This document shows, piece by piece, positions 1 to 13,373 of a DNA stretch of 64,000 bases. This DNA is from Yonghaparkia sp. Root332 (GTDB lineage: Bacteria; Actinomycetota; Actinomycetes; Actinomycetales; Microbacteriaceae): the NCBI RefSeq assembly GCF_001425665.1, contig NZ_LMCX01000002.1:868001-932000 (forward strand). Direction: 5' to 3'. Position 1 is the stretch's first letter. Every line of letters starts with the position of its first letter. The notes under the pieces are model-generated. The model did no database searches, was not told the origin of the DNA, and was given only the letters and a program-made list of their open reading frames with translations. Both the position numbers and the translations under genes were made by a program.

Positions 1-124
1 CGGCGATCGCCTCGGAGAAGCTCACGTCGAAGGCCGCGCGCACGGGGATGAAGGCCGCGCCGAGCTGCTGGACGAGCTCGAAGACCGCGTCCGCGTCCTC
101 CGCGCGCGCGCGACGAACCGTCAC
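1..124 (-). CDS. GNAT-family N-acetyltransferase, N-terminal fragment
   Basis: Read on the minus strand from a GTG at 122-124, the frame stays open for about 41 residues to the window edge. It begins MTVRRARAEDADAVFELV, which fits the first strand and helix of GNAT acetyltransferases (a TxRxAxxxDADAV pattern). The start lies 1 base beyond the ctaF stop, so the gene probably reads on from the cytochrome oxidase operon. The acetyl-CoA-binding motif would be outside the window, so the assignment rests on the N-terminus only and the substrate cannot be guessed. Confidence 0.5.
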   Translation of the reverse strand, partial: MTVRRARAEDADAVFELVQQLGAAFIPVRAAFDVSFSEAIA

Positions 125-125
125 C

Positions 126-542
126 TCAGCGCCCGAAGTTGCCGCGGTAGTACTCGTACACCCAGCCGACGAGACCGAGCATCGCGAGCGGAACCGCGTA
201 GAACATGATCCAGATGCCCGCGGCCAGGCCGAGGAACGCCAGGCTCACCGCGCCGGCGAGGAACACCGGCCACCAGCTCCACGGCGAGAAGTGCCCGAGC
301 TCGGGGTCGCCGTCATCGATGTCGGCGTCGAGGCGGTCCTCCGGAAGAAGCCCGCCCGTGGAGCGGTTGACGAGCTGCAGGTAGAACGCGATGAACGCGG
401 ACAGAACGGCGCAGAGGCCGATGGCCACCGTCCCGACCCACTCGACCCGGTCCGTCGAGATGAGCGCCCAGGTCGTGTAGACCGCCGTCAGGAGGGCGAA
501 GAACGCGACGAGGATCCAGAAGATGTTGATGTTGGTCTTCAT
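126..542 (-). CDS. ctaF: Cytochrome c oxidase subunit IV, actinobacterial type
   Basis: A small integral-membrane subunit of the aa3-type terminal oxidase; in actinobacteria it accompanies CtaC, CtaD and CtaE in the bc1-aa3 supercomplex. The 138-residue protein shows four hydrophobic stretches (about residues 8-28, 37-58, 88-110 and 112-130), separated by an acidic loop near residues 68-80 (DRLDADIDDGDPELG). This is the usual length and architecture of the family. It starts 7 bases after ctaD ends, as the third gene of a ctaC-ctaD-ctaF operon. Identification rests on topology, the characteristic N-terminus (MKTNINIFWIL) and gene order. Confidence 0.93.
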   Translation of the reverse strand: MKTNINIFWILVAFFALLTAVYTTWALISTDRVEWVGTVAIGLCAVLSAFIAFYLQLVNRSTGGLLPEDRLDADIDDGDPELGHFSPWSWWPVFLAGAVSLAFLGLAAGIWIMFYAVPLAMLGLVGWVYEYYRGNFGR

Positions 543-549
543 GCGCGGA

Positions 550-2286
550 CTACTTCACCTTCTCGTCGCCGAGGTCGTACGTGGGAGCGTCGGGGGCGTC
601 CTTCGCGGGGCCGATCCCGACCGGGATGCCCGCCTCCGGGTGGTTGAGGTCGAACGCCGGCGACTCCGAGCGGATGCGCGGGATCGAGCTGAAGTTGTGA
701 CGCGGGGGCGGGCACGAGGTCGCCCACTCGAGCGACCGGCCGTAGCCCCACGGGTCGTTGACCGTCACCTTGGGGGCGCGACGCGCGGTGATGTACACGT
801 TCAGCAGGAACGGGATCATCGACGCGGCGAGCAGGAACGAGCCGAAGGTCGACAGCTGGTTCATCCAGGTGAAGCCGTCCTCGACGAGGTACGTGGCGTA
901 GCGGCGGGGCATGCCCACGACGCCGAGCCAGTGCTGCACGAGGAAGGTCGTGTGGAAGCCGACGAAGAGCAGCCAGAAGTGGATCTGACCGAGGCTCTCG
1001 TTGAGCATCTTGCCCGTCCACTTCGGCCACCAGAAGTAGAAGCCGGCGAACATCGCGAACACGACCGTGCCGAAGACGACGTAGTGGAAGTGGGCGACGA
1101 CGAAGTAGGAGTCGGAGACGTGGAAGTCCAGCGGCGGCGAGGCGAGGATGACGCCCGTGAGACCGCCGAAGACGAACGTGATCAGGAAGCCGATCGTCCA
1201 GATCATCGGCGTCTCGAAGGTCACCGAGCCTCGCCACATCGTGCCGACCCAGTTGAAGATCTTCACGCCCGTGGGCACGGCGATGAGCATCGTCATGAGC
1301 GCGAAGAACGGCAGGAGCACCGAGCCCGTCACGTACATATGGTGCGCCCACACCGTCATCGACAGCGCCGCGATCGCGATCGTCGCGTAGACGAGCGTCT
1401 TGTAGCCGAAGATCGGCTTGCGGCTGAACACCGGCAGGATCTCCGACACGATCCCGAAGAACGGCAGGGCGAGGATGTACACCTCCGGATGCCCGAAGAA
1501 CCAGAAGAGGTGCTGCCAGAGGATCGCGCCGCCGTTCGCGGCGTCGAAGAAGTGCGAGCCGAACACGCGGTCGGCACCGAGAGCGAAGAGCGCACCGGCC
1601 AGGACGGGGAACGCCATGAGCACGAGCAGCGAGGTCACGAGTGTGTTCCACGTGAAGATCGGCATGCGCCACATCGTCATGCCGGGGGCGCGCATCGTGA
1701 TGATCGTCGTGATGAAGTTCACGGCGCCGAGGATCGTGCCGAAGCCGCTCATCGCGAGGCCGAAGACCCAGAGGTTGCCGCCGACGCCGGGCGAGAAGGT
1801 CTGGCTCGACAGCGGCGCGTAGGCGAACCAGCCGAACGAGGCGGCGCCCTGGGGCGTGAAGAAGCCGGCGACCGCCATGAGCGAGCCGAAGGAGTAGAGC
1901 CAGTAGGCGAAGGCGTTCAGTCGCGGGAAGGCGACGTCGGGCGCACCGATCTGCAGGGGCATGATGACGTTGGCGAAGCCCGCGAAGAGCGGCGTCGCGA
2001 ACATCAGCAGCATGATCGTGCCGTGCATCGTGAAGAGCTGGTTGTACTGCTCGTTCGTCGAGACGACCTCGAGGCCCGGAGCGAAGAGCTGCGCGCGGAT
2101 GACGAGCGCCATGACGCCGCCGACGAGGAAGTAGATGAACGACGTGATCAGGTACATGTACCCGATCGTCTTGTGGTCGGTCGAGGTGACCCAGCCGACG
2201 AAGACGTTGCCCTTGCGGGCGATCCCGGGGTTGCTGTAGCCGGGCTCGGCAGTGCCGATGGAGGGACGCGGTGCGGTCGTCGTCAT
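550..2286 (-). CDS. ctaD: Cytochrome c oxidase subunit I
   Basis: The catalytic haem-copper subunit of aa3 oxidase, which reduces O2 to water and pumps protons across the membrane. All expected metal ligands are visible in the 578-residue protein: His88 (low-spin haem a), the His266-Pro-Glu-Val-Tyr270 motif that carries the CuB His-Tyr cross-link, His315-His316 (CuB), and His399-Phe-His401 (haem a3 and haem a). Twelve or so membrane helices and the total length are normal for the family. The gene lies between ctaC (8-base gap) and ctaF (7-base gap), so the three genes are almost certainly co-transcribed. Subunit III (ctaE) is not here; in this group it usually sits with the qcr genes. Confidence 0.98.
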   Translation of the reverse strand: MTTTAPRPSIGTAEPGYSNPGIARKGNVFVGWVTSTDHKTIGYMYLITSFIYFLVGGVMALVIRAQLFAPGLEVVSTNEQYNQLFTMHGTIMLLMFATPLFAGFANVIMPLQIGAPDVAFPRLNAFAYWLYSFGSLMAVAGFFTPQGAASFGWFAYAPLSSQTFSPGVGGNLWVFGLAMSGFGTILGAVNFITTIITMRAPGMTMWRMPIFTWNTLVTSLLVLMAFPVLAGALFALGADRVFGSHFFDAANGGAILWQHLFWFFGHPEVYILALPFFGIVSEILPVFSRKPIFGYKTLVYATIAIAALSMTVWAHHMYVTGSVLLPFFALMTMLIAVPTGVKIFNWVGTMWRGSVTFETPMIWTIGFLITFVFGGLTGVILASPPLDFHVSDSYFVVAHFHYVVFGTVVFAMFAGFYFWWPKWTGKMLNESLGQIHFWLLFVGFHTTFLVQHWLGVVGMPRRYATYLVEDGFTWMNQLSTFGSFLLAASMIPFLLNVYITARRAPKVTVNDPWGYGRSLEWATSCPPPRHNFSSIPRIRSESPAFDLNHPEAGIPVGIGPAKDAPDAPTYDLGDEKVK

Positions 2287-2294
2287 GATGCCGC

Positions 2295-3155
2295 CTACTC
2301 CTCTTCGCTGGAGCCGGTGGTGCCCGGCAGGTTGGAGTTAGTGTTGAAGGTCTCGTCGACCTGGCCCTCGAAGCCGGCGGCACGGAGGGACTCGATGTAC
2401 GCGTCGTACTCGTCCTGGGAGACGACCTCGACGTTGAAGAGCATGAGCGAGTGGTACTCGCCGCAGAGCTCGGCGCACTTGCCGACGTACGAGCCCTCCT
2501 TCTCCGGGATGAAGTACCAGTAGTTGGACTTCGCGGGGATCATGTCCTTCTTGTAGAGGAAGTCGACGATCCAGAAGGAGTGCAGCACGTCGCGCGACTC
2601 GATCTTGACCTCGACCTTCTGCCCCACAGGCAGGTACAGGGTCGGGAGCGTCGAGGCGTCGATCTGGCCCTCGTCGGTCTTCTGGGCCTGGATGCCCTGG
2701 TAGTACACGTCCTCGTTGACGTAGTTGAAGTCCCACGCCCACCGCTTGCCATACACCTCGATCGTGACGTCGGGGTCGGCCAGGGGCTCCTCGATCGCGG
2801 TCTGGTCCCGTGCCGTGAAGGCGAAGAAGCCGATGATGAGGATGAGCGGCACGACCGTGTACAGGATCTCGATCGGCATGTTGTAGCGGAGCTGGACGGG
2901 GAGGCCCGTCTGGCCCTTGCGGCGGCGGTACACGACCGCGGCCCAGATGATGAGGCCCCACGTGATGATGCCCACGCCGAGCAGGACGATCCACGACGTC
3001 ACCCACAGGCCGATGACGCGGTCGACCTGGTTGGTCGTCCCCGGCTCGGTGGGCAGCCAGCCCAGCTGCTGCTGGGGCGTGCACGCCGCGAGGACGAGCG
3101 AGGTGACGACGGCGAGGGGGATCGCCGCCAATCGAAGACGTCGGTTGGAACGCAC
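2295..3155 (-). CDS. ctaC: Cytochrome c oxidase subunit II (CuA protein)
   Basis: Receives electrons from cytochrome c or the bc1 complex through a binuclear CuA centre and passes them to subunit I. The 286-residue protein starts with a lipoprotein signal peptide whose lipobox ends at Cys25 (LVLAAC), followed by two membrane helices (about 48-75 and 95-116) and an extracellular cupredoxin domain. CuA ligands are complete: His192, Cys227, Glu229, Cys231, His235 and Met238. It is first in the operon. The upstream gap, 3156-3412, carries a hairpin terminator for erpA and presumably the cta promoter. The lipobox requires a signal peptidase II, whose gene is not seen in this window. Confidence 0.97.
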   Translation of the reverse strand: MRSNRRLRLAAIPLAVVTSLVLAACTPQQQLGWLPTEPGTTNQVDRVIGLWVTSWIVLLGVGIITWGLIIWAAVVYRRRKGQTGLPVQLRYNMPIEILYTVVPLILIIGFFAFTARDQTAIEEPLADPDVTIEVYGKRWAWDFNYVNEDVYYQGIQAQKTDEGQIDASTLPTLYLPVGQKVEVKIESRDVLHSFWIVDFLYKKDMIPAKSNYWYFIPEKEGSYVGKCAELCGEYHSLMLFNVEVVSQDEYDAYIESLRAAGFEGQVDETFNTNSNLPGTTGSSEEE

Positions 3156-3314
3156 CGGTGGCCTCTCGAAAGGAGTGAATGAGGGACGTGGAACGTGTGC
3201 CAGTCTACGTCACCCCCGCCGCCGGGAACGCCCTCCGACGCTCCGAGAACCCGGCGAGAACCCTGCTGAGCGGCCGGTCGGCCGGCCCGTCGCGGCCGGC
3301 CGCGGCGCGAACGA

Positions 3315-3356
3315 CGACGGCGCGGGCATCCATGATCGCGGATGCCCGCGCCGTCG
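3315..3356 (-). terminator. Perfect 17-bp hairpin downstream of erpA
   Basis: Two 17-base arms (3315-3331 and 3340-3356) are exact reverse complements around an 8-base loop. The hairpin lies 57 bases beyond the erpA stop and 160 bases before the ctaC start. There is no long T tract, as is common for actinobacterial terminators. It most likely ends erpA transcription and insulates the cta operon. The rest of 3156-3412 shows no gene. Confidence 0.7.
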
Positions 3357-3412
3357 ATCGCGCGGGTGCCGGGATACGGGCGCGGGCCCGCCCTCCCGGC
3401 AAGAGACGAAAC

Positions 3413-3760
3413 TCAGTGGAAGCTGTCGCCGCACGCGCACGAGCCCTGCGCGTTGGGGTTGTCGATCGTGAAGCCCTGCTTCTGGATGGTGTCCTCGAAG
3501 TCGATCGAGGCGCCGTCGAGGTAGGGCACGCTCATCCTGTCGACGACGACCTCGACGCCCTCGAAGTCGCGCGTGACGTCGCCGTCGAGCAGGCGCTCGT
3601 CGAAGTAGAGCTGGTAGATCAGGCCCGAGCAGCCGCCCGGCTGCACCGCGAGGCGGAGGCGCAGGTCATCGCGGCCCTCCTGCTCGAGCAGCGACTTGAC
3701 CTTGGCGGCGGCGGCATCGGTCAGGGCGACGCCGTGCGTCTCGAGAGCGGTGTCGGTCAT
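3413..3760 (-). CDS. erpA: A-type iron-sulfur cluster carrier/insertion protein
   Basis: A carrier that delivers Fe-S clusters to apo-proteins. The 115-residue protein has the full HesB/IscA fold length and the three conserved cysteines: Cys44 in GGCSG, and Cys108 and Cys110 in GSCACG near the C-terminus. It is encoded alone upstream of the cta operon, a common actinobacterial arrangement, and is followed by a strong hairpin terminator. ErpA and IscA cannot be separated with certainty by sequence alone; the single-gene setting away from an isc operon favours ErpA. Confidence 0.92.
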   Translation of the reverse strand: MTDTALETHGVALTDAAAAKVKSLLEQEGRDDLRLRLAVQPGGCSGLIYQLYFDERLLDGDVTRDFEGVEVVVDRMSVPYLDGASIDFEDTIQKQGFTIDNPNAQGSCACGDSFH

Positions 3761-3854
3761 GGGGTTCCTCCCGGAGTCGATGGGACTGGTGCCAGTGTAC
3801 GTCGCGTTCCCGGATGCCCGGCCCGCACGGGAGTCAACGCCGGGCGCGTCGGAT

Positions 3855-5288
3855 CTATTCGCGCTCGGGCAGCTCGACCGCTCCCCCGAGGCGCGCGAGC
3901 AGCACCGCCTCGGTGAGGATCGCCCGGTGCAGCACGCCCAGGTGCAGGGACTCGTTGGGGCTGTGGGCGCGGGTGTCCGGGTCCTCGACGCCCGTGACGA
4001 GCACGTGCGCGTCGGGGAAGGTCTCCGTCAGCTCGGCGATGAACGGGATCGAGCCGCCGACGCCCACCATGACGGGCTCGGCCTCCCACGCCTCGCGCAT
4101 CGAGGCGAGGGCCTCGTCGACGGCCCAGGCGCTCGTGTCGACGAGGAAAGGGTTGCCGAGGTCGACGGCGCCGAAGCTCACGTGGGCCCCGAACGGGACG
4201 TGCGCCTCGAGGTGGGCGCTGATGGCGGCGAAGGCCTCCGCCGCCGACTGGCCGGGCGCGACCCGCGCGCTGATCTTCACCGAGACGCTCGGAAGGAGGG
4301 TGTTGGAGGCGTTCTGCACGCTCGGCGCGTCGATTCCCGTGACGGTGATCGTCGGCTGCGCCCACAGGCGGTGGAGCACGGGCCCTCGGCCGATCGGGGT
4401 CACGCCCTCCAGCAGCGCGGCCTCCTCGCGCAGGCGCTCCTCCGTGTACTCCGGCACCTCCTGATCGTGCGCGCGCAGACCCTCGACTGCGACGGAGCCG
4501 TCGGCGTCGTGGAGCGTCGACAGGAGCCGGATCGTCGCGAGCATCGCATCGGGTGCGGCGCCGCCGAACATGCCCGAGTGGGAGGCGTGGCCGAGCGTCG
4601 AGACGGTGAGGGTGAAGGCGGCGTTGCCGCGCAGGCCGACCGTGAGCGACGGCGTGCGGACATCCCAGTTGTCGGAATCGGCGACGACGATGACGTCAGC
4701 GGCGAGGAGGGCGCGGTGCTTCTCGAGCAGGGCGGTGAAGGAGCGTGAGCCGAACTCCTCCTCCCCCTCGATGAAGAGCACGAGCCCGAGCTCGGGGTCG
4801 CCGACCGACTCGACGAGCGCGCGGATCGCCGCGACGTGGGCGATGACGCCGGCCTTGTCGTCCGCGGCGCCTCGGCCGTAGAGCCGGTCGCCGATGACGG
4901 TCGGCTCGAAGGGCGGGGTCTCCCAGTCCTCGTCACGGCCCGGGGGCTGCACGTCGTGGTGGGCGTAGAGGAGGACGGTCGGGCGGCCAGCCCCAGGCTC
5001 GCGGCGGGCGAGGACGGCGGGCTGCCCGAGAGTGCCGGCGCCCGGGATCTCCACGCGATCGACGATCACCTCGTCGAAGACGCCCAGCTCCCGCACCAGG
5101 CGGGCGACCTCGTCGGCCGAGGCCTGCACGCGAGCCGGATCGAAGCCGTCCCACGACACCGAGGGGATGCGCACGAGCGTCGAGAGATCGGCGATCGCGG
5201 CGGGGAGGCCGTCTCTCACGCTCCCCCGCAGCTGCTCGATGAGGTCGGTCGGAGTGGCGGGCCTCGTGGGCCGGTCGTGGAGCGTCAT
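3855..5288 (-). CDS. M20 family metallo-dipeptidase
   Basis: A cytosolic zinc peptidase of the M20 (carnosinase/PepV-like) family. The 477-residue protein carries the di-zinc motifs in order: YAHHDVQPPG (His ligand and catalytic Asp), GRGAADDKAG (bridging Asp), IEGEEEFGS (catalytic Glu plus Glu ligand), ADSDNWD (Asp ligand), and a final His in HSPNESLHLG. The dimerisation lid domain lies between the third and last motifs. It starts 43 bases from the divergent DUF3043 gene. The family acts on dipeptides or N-acyl amino acids; the exact substrate is not readable from sequence. Confidence 0.88.
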   Translation of the reverse strand: MTLHDRPTRPATPTDLIEQLRGSVRDGLPAAIADLSTLVRIPSVSWDGFDPARVQASADEVARLVRELGVFDEVIVDRVEIPGAGTLGQPAVLARREPGAGRPTVLLYAHHDVQPPGRDEDWETPPFEPTVIGDRLYGRGAADDKAGVIAHVAAIRALVESVGDPELGLVLFIEGEEEFGSRSFTALLEKHRALLAADVIVVADSDNWDVRTPSLTVGLRGNAAFTLTVSTLGHASHSGMFGGAAPDAMLATIRLLSTLHDADGSVAVEGLRAHDQEVPEYTEERLREEAALLEGVTPIGRGPVLHRLWAQPTITVTGIDAPSVQNASNTLLPSVSVKISARVAPGQSAAEAFAAISAHLEAHVPFGAHVSFGAVDLGNPFLVDTSAWAVDEALASMREAWEAEPVMVGVGGSIPFIAELTETFPDAHVLVTGVEDPDTRAHSPNESLHLGVLHRAILTEAVLLARLGGAVELPERE

Positions 5289-5331
5289 GCCGGTAATCTA
5301 GTGGGCGACTCCACCGGAAGGATGTGCCGCC

Positions 5332-5937
5332 GTGGCCCCCCGAGACAACGCTGACGCCGCCGCTGCGAAGGCGGGCACGACCGCGTCGACCGCCGCCGAC
5401 TCGCGGGAGGAGGCCGCCGCGATCGCCGCCGGCAAGGGTCGCCCGACGCCGAGCCGCCGGGAGCGCGAGGCCGCGCGAAAGCGCCCCCTCGTGCCCAACG
5501 ACCGCAAGGAGGCCGCGAAGGCCGCGCGCGCGAAGATGAACGAGGCGCGCGACCGCGCTCGCATCGGCATGGCCAACGGCGAGGAGCGCTACCTCCCGAC
5601 CCGTGACAAGGGCCCGCAGAAGCGCTTCGTGCGCGACTACGTCGACGCCCGATGGGGCGTGGGCGAGTTCATGATCCCCGTGATGTTCGCCGTGATCCTG
5701 CTCAGCTTCGTGCCGACGCTCGACGTGTACGCGATCCTCGCGCTGTGGGCGTTCTTCCTCGTCGCCGTGCTTGACGCGACCATCCTCGGCTTCCTCGTCA
5801 AGCGCCGGCTCGCCGAGAAGTTCGGCGCCGATCGCGTCGAGAAGGGCGTCCGGTGGTACGCGGCGATGCGCTCGCTGCAGCTGCGCGCGCTGCGCCTGCC
5901 GAAGCCGCAGGTCCGTCGCGGGCAGTTCCCCGCCTGA
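5332..5937 (+). CDS. DUF3043 membrane protein
   Basis: A 201-residue protein of the actinobacterial DUF3043 family, function unknown. It starts at a GTG preceded by GGAAGGA. The N-terminal half is highly charged and probably disordered, with the family hallmark stretch RPTPSRREREAARKRPLVP near residue 40, followed by ERYLPTRDKGPQKRFVRDY. Two membrane helices follow at about residues 117-135 and 138-160, and the tail is basic. It is divergent from the M20 peptidase and converges on pyrD with a 12-base gap. The family is widely conserved next to hisD, nrdR and erpA genes in this group. Confidence 0.85.
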   Translation: MAPRDNADAAAAKAGTTASTAADSREEAAAIAAGKGRPTPSRREREAARKRPLVPNDRKEAAKAARAKMNEARDRARIGMANGEERYLPTRDKGPQKRFVRDYVDARWGVGEFMIPVMFAVILLSFVPTLDVYAILALWAFFLVAVLDATILGFLVKRRLAEKFGADRVEKGVRWYAAMRSLQLRALRLPKPQVRRGQFPA

Positions 5938-5949
5938 TCCGGCGCCGGG

Positions 5950-7002
5950 TCAGCGCGCGGCGGGTGCGGTGCGCCGCAGGCGCGCGAGCCCGCGGGTGAC
6001 CTGCCGCGCCCAGCCGGGACCGCGGTAGAGGAACGCCGTGTAGCCCTGGACGAGGGTGGCTCCGGCCGCGAGGCGCTCGGCGGCGTCCTCCGCGGTGTCG
6101 ATGCCGCCCACGGCGATCACGCAGTAGTCGGCGGGGACGGCGGCCCGCACGCGGCGCAGCACCTCGAGCGATCGCTCCTTGAGAGGGGCGCCGCTCAGCC
6201 CGCCCGCGCCGGCGGCCTCGACGACGGCCGGGTCCGTCGCGAGACCCTCGCGACCGATGGTCGTGTTCGTCGCGATGATCCCGCGCAGGCCCTTGCTGAC
6301 GGCGAGGCGCGCGACCGCGTCGATCGACTCGTCGTCGAGATCGGGGGCGATCTTCACGAGGACGGGAGTCGGCCCCGCCTCGTCGAGCACGGCATCCAGC
6401 AGCGGACCCAGGAGGGCCTCGTCCTGCAGTCCGCGGAGCCCGGGGGTGTTGGGCGAGGACACGTTGACGGCGAGATAGTCGGCGACGGGCGCGAGGAGGC
6501 GGGCCGACGCGCGGTAGTCGGCCACGGCATCCTCGACCGCGACGACGCGGCTCTTGCCGATGTTCGCGCCGATGATCGGGCGCGGGCGGCGGGCGGCCTC
6601 GCGCCGGACGTTCTCGGCCGCGTGCGCGGCGCCGCGGTTGTTGAAGCCCATGCGATTGACGACGGCGCGGTCGGCGATCAGGCGGAACAGGCGCGGGCGG
6701 GGGTTGCCCTCCTGCGGGATCGCGGTGACGGTGCCGATCTCGACGTGGCCGAACCCGAGAGCCCAGAGGCCTCGGATGCTCTCCGCATCCTTGTCGAACC
6801 CCGCGGCCATGCCGAACGGCGACTCGAAGCGCAGCCCCATCGCCTCGACCGCGAGGCTCGGGTCGGGCGCGGTGAACCGCCGGACGATGCTCGTCAGGCC
6901 GAGCCTCGGGATCGCGCGGATGACGGACACGGCCACGTGGTGGGCCCGCTCCGGATCCATTCGGGCGAAGACCTGACGGAAGACGACGTCGTACGCGCCC
7001 AC
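5950..7002 (-). CDS. pyrD: Dihydroorotate dehydrogenase (quinone), class 2
   Basis: Oxidises dihydroorotate to orotate in pyrimidine synthesis, passing electrons to quinone through FMN. The 350-residue protein has the class 2 N-terminal membrane-associated helices, the FGMAAGFDKDAESI motif, MGFNNRGA, the substrate and catalytic region NVSSPNTPGLR, and the FMN phosphate-binding motifs ending in VGGIDTAEDA. It starts at a GTG 4 bases after nrdR and is probably in one transcript with nrdR and hisD. Length is typical of the family. Confidence 0.96.
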   Translation of the reverse strand: MGAYDVVFRQVFARMDPERAHHVAVSVIRAIPRLGLTSIVRRFTAPDPSLAVEAMGLRFESPFGMAAGFDKDAESIRGLWALGFGHVEIGTVTAIPQEGNPRPRLFRLIADRAVVNRMGFNNRGAAHAAENVRREAARRPRPIIGANIGKSRVVAVEDAVADYRASARLLAPVADYLAVNVSSPNTPGLRGLQDEALLGPLLDAVLDEAGPTPVLVKIAPDLDDESIDAVARLAVSKGLRGIIATNTTIGREGLATDPAVVEAAGAGGLSGAPLKERSLEVLRRVRAAVPADYCVIAVGGIDTAEDAAERLAAGATLVQGYTAFLYRGPGWARQVTRGLARLRRTAPAAR

Positions 7003-7006
7003 GCGC

Positions 7007-7474
7007 TCAAGCCTCGGTCGCGCGCTGCGCGTCCTCGATGCGCAGCTGGCGGATGGCGGACTCGAAGTCGTCGAGGTTCTCGAAGGCCTGGTAGACGCTC
7101 GCGAAGCGGAGGAACGCGACCTCGTCGAGCTGGCGCAGCTCGGGGAGGATCGCGAGGCCGATGTCGTTCGCCTCGAGCTGCGAGGCCCCCGTCGCGCGGA
7201 GGTTCTCCTCCACCTTCTGAGCGAGCAGGGCGAGATCGGTGTCGGTGACGGGCCGGCCCTGGCACGCCTTCCGGACGCCCGCGACGATCTTCTCGCGCGA
7301 GAACGGCTCGACCACGCCGTTGCGCTTGATGACCGACAGGCTCGCGGTCTCGGTGGTCGAGAAGCGGCGACCGCACTCGGGGCACTGCCGGCGTCGCCGG
7401 ATCGAGAGCCCGTCGTCGCTCGTGCGCGAGTCGATGACGCGGCTGTCGGGGTACCGGCAGAAGGGGCAGTGCAT
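7007..7474 (-). CDS. nrdR: Transcriptional repressor NrdR
   Basis: A nucleotide-sensing repressor of ribonucleotide reductase genes. The 155-residue protein has an N-terminal zinc ribbon (CPFC at residues 3-6 and CPEC near residue 31), the signature [17 protein letters not shown], and an ATP-cone domain from about residue 49 ([16 protein letters not shown]). Length is normal. The gene lies between hisD (11-base gap) and pyrD (4-base gap). I did not recognise NrdR boxes in the window, and no nrd genes are present here, so its targets are elsewhere. Confidence 0.97.
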   Translation of the reverse strand: MHCPFCRYPDSRVIDSRTSDDGLSIRRRRQCPECGRRFSTTETASLSVIKRNGVVEPFSREKIVAGVRKACQGRPVTDTDLALLAQKVEENLRATGASQLEANDIGLAILPELRQLDEVAFLRFASVYQAFENLDDFESAIRQLRIEDAQRATEA

Positions 7475-7485
7475 GGTGATCGAGC

Positions 7486-8802
7486 CTACCCGTCGGCGTC
7501 GCGGAAGCGCGCGCGGACGGCCTCGCCGTGGGCGGGCAGCTGCTCCGCCTCGCTCAGCGCTCCGACGCGGTCGGCGACCGCGCGCAGGGCCGCGCGGTCG
7601 TACTCGACGATCTGCTGCGGGCGCAGGAAGCTGTACGCGCCGAGCCCCGCGGCGAAGCGCGCCTGCCCACCCGTCGGCAGGACGTGGTTCGATCCGGCGA
7701 TGTAGTCGCCGAGGCTCACGGGCGTGTGGTCGCCGACGAAGACCGCGCCCGCGCTCGTGAGGCGCGGGACGAGCGCGTGCGGGTCGCGCACTTGGACCTC
7801 GAGATGCTCGGGGGCGTAGGCGTTGCTGAAGCGCGCCGCGGCATCCAGATCGTCGACGAGGACGAGCGCCGACTGCGGCCCGGAGAGGGCGATCTCGACG
7901 CGCTCGCGGTGACGCGTGGCGGCGACCGCGGCGGGCAGCGCCGCCTCGACCCCGGCCGCGAGGGCGGGCGAGTCGGTGACGAGCACCGCGCCGGCGAGCT
8001 CGTCGTGCTCGGCCTGGCTCACCAGGTCGGCGACGACGAGGTCGGCCGAGGCCGACTCGTCGGCGATCACCAGGATCTCAGTCGGGCCGGCCTCGGAGTC
8101 GATGCCGACGACGCCCGTGACCGCGCGCTTCGCGGTCGCGACGAACAGGTTGCCGGGGCCCGTGATGACCTGCACGGGCTCGAGGCCGAGCTCGGGCACC
8201 CCGTAGGCGAGGGCGCCGATGGCGCCGGCGCCGCCCATCGCGTAGACCTCGTCGACCCCCAGCAGGTGGGCCGCGCCGAGGATCGTCGGGTGCACGGCGC
8301 CCCCGAATGCGGCCTGCGCGGGGCTCGCGAGAGCGATCGACGCCACGCCCGCGACCTGCGCCGCGACGACGTTCATGACGACGCTCGAGGGGTAGACGGC
8401 CTTCCCGCCGGGCACGTACAGGCCGACGCGGTCGACCGGCTGCCAGCGCTGCACGATGCGCGCGCCCGGGGCGATCTCGGTCGTGACGGTCGGCGGCACC
8501 TGCGCGGCCGTGCCGCGGCGCACGCGGTCGATCGCCTCCACGAGGGCCTCGCGCACCGCGGGGTCGAGCGCGGCCTCGGCCTCGCGCAGCGCGTCGAGCG
8601 GCACGCGCACGTGCGGCGGGCGGACGCGATCGAAGCGCTCCGCCTGATCGAGGAGGGCGGCGGCGCCGCGGGCGCGGACATCCGCGATCAGGGCGTCGAC
8701 CGCCTCGACGGCGGAGCCGATGTCGCTCGCCGAGCGCGGGACGAGGGCGAGGAGGTCGGCCGTCGACAGGACGCGGCCGCGGAGATCGAGGGTCTGGATC
8801 AT
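7486..8802 (-). CDS. hisD: Histidinol dehydrogenase
   Basis: Catalyses the last two steps of histidine synthesis, L-histidinol to histidine, with NAD+ and zinc. At 438 residues it has the family length. Conserved segments include [54 protein letters not shown] and the zinc-associated QAEHD, with YAPEHLEV towards the C-terminus. It is encoded upstream of nrdR and pyrD on the same strand and divergently from a flavin reductase. No other his genes are in the window. Confidence 0.97.
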   Translation of the reverse strand: MIQTLDLRGRVLSTADLLALVPRSASDIGSAVEAVDALIADVRARGAAALLDQAERFDRVRPPHVRVPLDALREAEAALDPAVREALVEAIDRVRRGTAAQVPPTVTTEIAPGARIVQRWQPVDRVGLYVPGGKAVYPSSVVMNVVAAQVAGVASIALASPAQAAFGGAVHPTILGAAHLLGVDEVYAMGGAGAIGALAYGVPELGLEPVQVITGPGNLFVATAKRAVTGVVGIDSEAGPTEILVIADESASADLVVADLVSQAEHDELAGAVLVTDSPALAAGVEAALPAAVAATRHRERVEIALSGPQSALVLVDDLDAAARFSNAYAPEHLEVQVRDPHALVPRLTSAGAVFVGDHTPVSLGDYIAGSNHVLPTGGQARFAAGLGAYSFLRPQQIVEYDRAALRAVADRVGALSEAEQLPAHGEAVRARFRDADG

Positions 8803-8870
8803 GACGCGATCAGCCTAATCGCGGCCAGCCTCGGGAATACCCCGCTCCCTCGGGTGTTGGATCCGGTGTG

Positions 8871-9371
8871 ATGACCACCGCAGCCGACGCCACCGGATTC
8901 GACGCCTTCGCCCAGGCATTCCGCCGCCACGCGGCGGGCGTCGCGGTGATCACGGCGCGCACCGCGGGCGGTGACCCGGTCGGCTTCACGGCGACGTCGC
9001 TCGCCTCCCTCGCCGCCGCTCCCCCGCTCGCGACCTTCAACATGGCGCGCACGGCGAGCAGCTGGCCCGCGATCGCCGAGACCGACCACGTCGCGATCCA
9101 CATGCTCGGCCTCGACGACTTCGCGGTCGCGCGCATCATGGCCGGCGACCACGACCGCCGCTTCGACGGCGACCACTGGGAGCCCGGCCCGCACGGTCTG
9201 CCCATCCTGACGGGCGTCACCGCGTGGATGGTCGGGCGCATCGTCGCCCGCACGCACGTGGCGGAGAACGCGATGATCGCGGTGCAGATCGAGGAGGGCG
9301 CGCTCGGCGAGCCCGACGAGCCGCTGCTGTACCACGAGCGACGCTACCGCGCGCTCGGCGCCGAGCTCTAG
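8871..9371 (+). CDS. Flavin reductase-like FMN-binding protein
   Basis: A 166-residue split-barrel protein of the flavin reductase/HpaC family, which reduces FMN or FAD with NAD(P)H, often for a partner monooxygenase. The N-terminal pattern RHAAGVAVITA, then GFTATSLASLAAAPPL and FNMARTASSWPAI, matches the family's flavin-binding core. The ATG at 8871 is preferred over the GTG immediately before it, although neither has a strong ribosome site. No monooxygenase is adjacent, so the partner is unknown. It is divergent from hisD and converges on the small Rv0909-like gene. Confidence 0.82.
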   Translation: MTTAADATGFDAFAQAFRRHAAGVAVITARTAGGDPVGFTATSLASLAAAPPLATFNMARTASSWPAIAETDHVAIHMLGLDDFAVARIMAGDHDRRFDGDHWEPGPHGLPILTGVTAWMVGRIVARTHVAENAMIAVQIEEGALGEPDEPLLYHERRYRALGAEL

Positions 9372-9404
9372 AGCCCGCGCAGCGGCCCGTCGGGGACGGC
9401 GGCG

Positions 9405-9620
9405 CTACGCGCGGTCGGTGCCGATCGCGCCGTCGATGTTCGACTTGACGTCGGCGATCTGGTCGGTGAACTTGCCGCCGGTGACCTTGTCTGCCACGTC
9501 GGCGACGCCGTCGAGCACCTTGTCGCTGATGTCCTCGGCCTGCTCGCTCTCGAGCATGCCCTTGACCTCGTCGCTCTCGAGGAACTCCTTGGCCTTGTTC
9601 GTGATGTCGTCGATGCCCAT
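9405..9620 (-). CDS. Rv0909-family small protein (putative antitoxin)
   Basis: A 71-residue hydrophilic protein beginning MGIDDITNKAKEFLES and containing VADKVTGGKFTDQIADVKS. This resembles the Rv0909 family (DKxTGGKxxDQxDKV), annotated in databases as a putative toxin-antitoxin antitoxin. A good ribosome site (AGGAGGAAG) precedes the ATG. No toxin gene is adjacent, so the antitoxin role is not supported here. It may equally be a stress-related helical protein of the CsbD type. It sits downstream of dnaE on the same strand with a 111-base gap. Confidence 0.65.
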   Translation of the reverse strand: MGIDDITNKAKEFLESDEVKGMLESEQAEDISDKVLDGVADVADKVTGGKFTDQIADVKSNIDGAIGTDRA

Positions 9621-9731
9621 GTCTGCTTCCTCCTCGCGCCGCTGGCGCTTCCGGGCGCCCCCGTCGGGCGCGTCGGCACGATTCTGCTCGTCCGCCCTCC
9701 CTCGCGGGCGCTCTCTCAGCGGATGCCCGGC

Positions 9732-13241
<3,510 letters not shown>

Positions 13242-13373
13242 GGCACCTCCGGGTGCGGGTCTGGGGCGTGGTCCGCGGCGTGCGGGGTCATCAGTCTAGG
13301 TCGCGCCGGAGGGCCGTTCGGCGTGTCGCGGGCGCGTCGCGCGAGCCGCGCATCCGTCGCCGAGAACGACCGG

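Noticed and set aside
9405-9620. A toxin-antitoxin locus
   Set aside because: Only the Rv0909-like protein is present; neither flank encodes a toxin.
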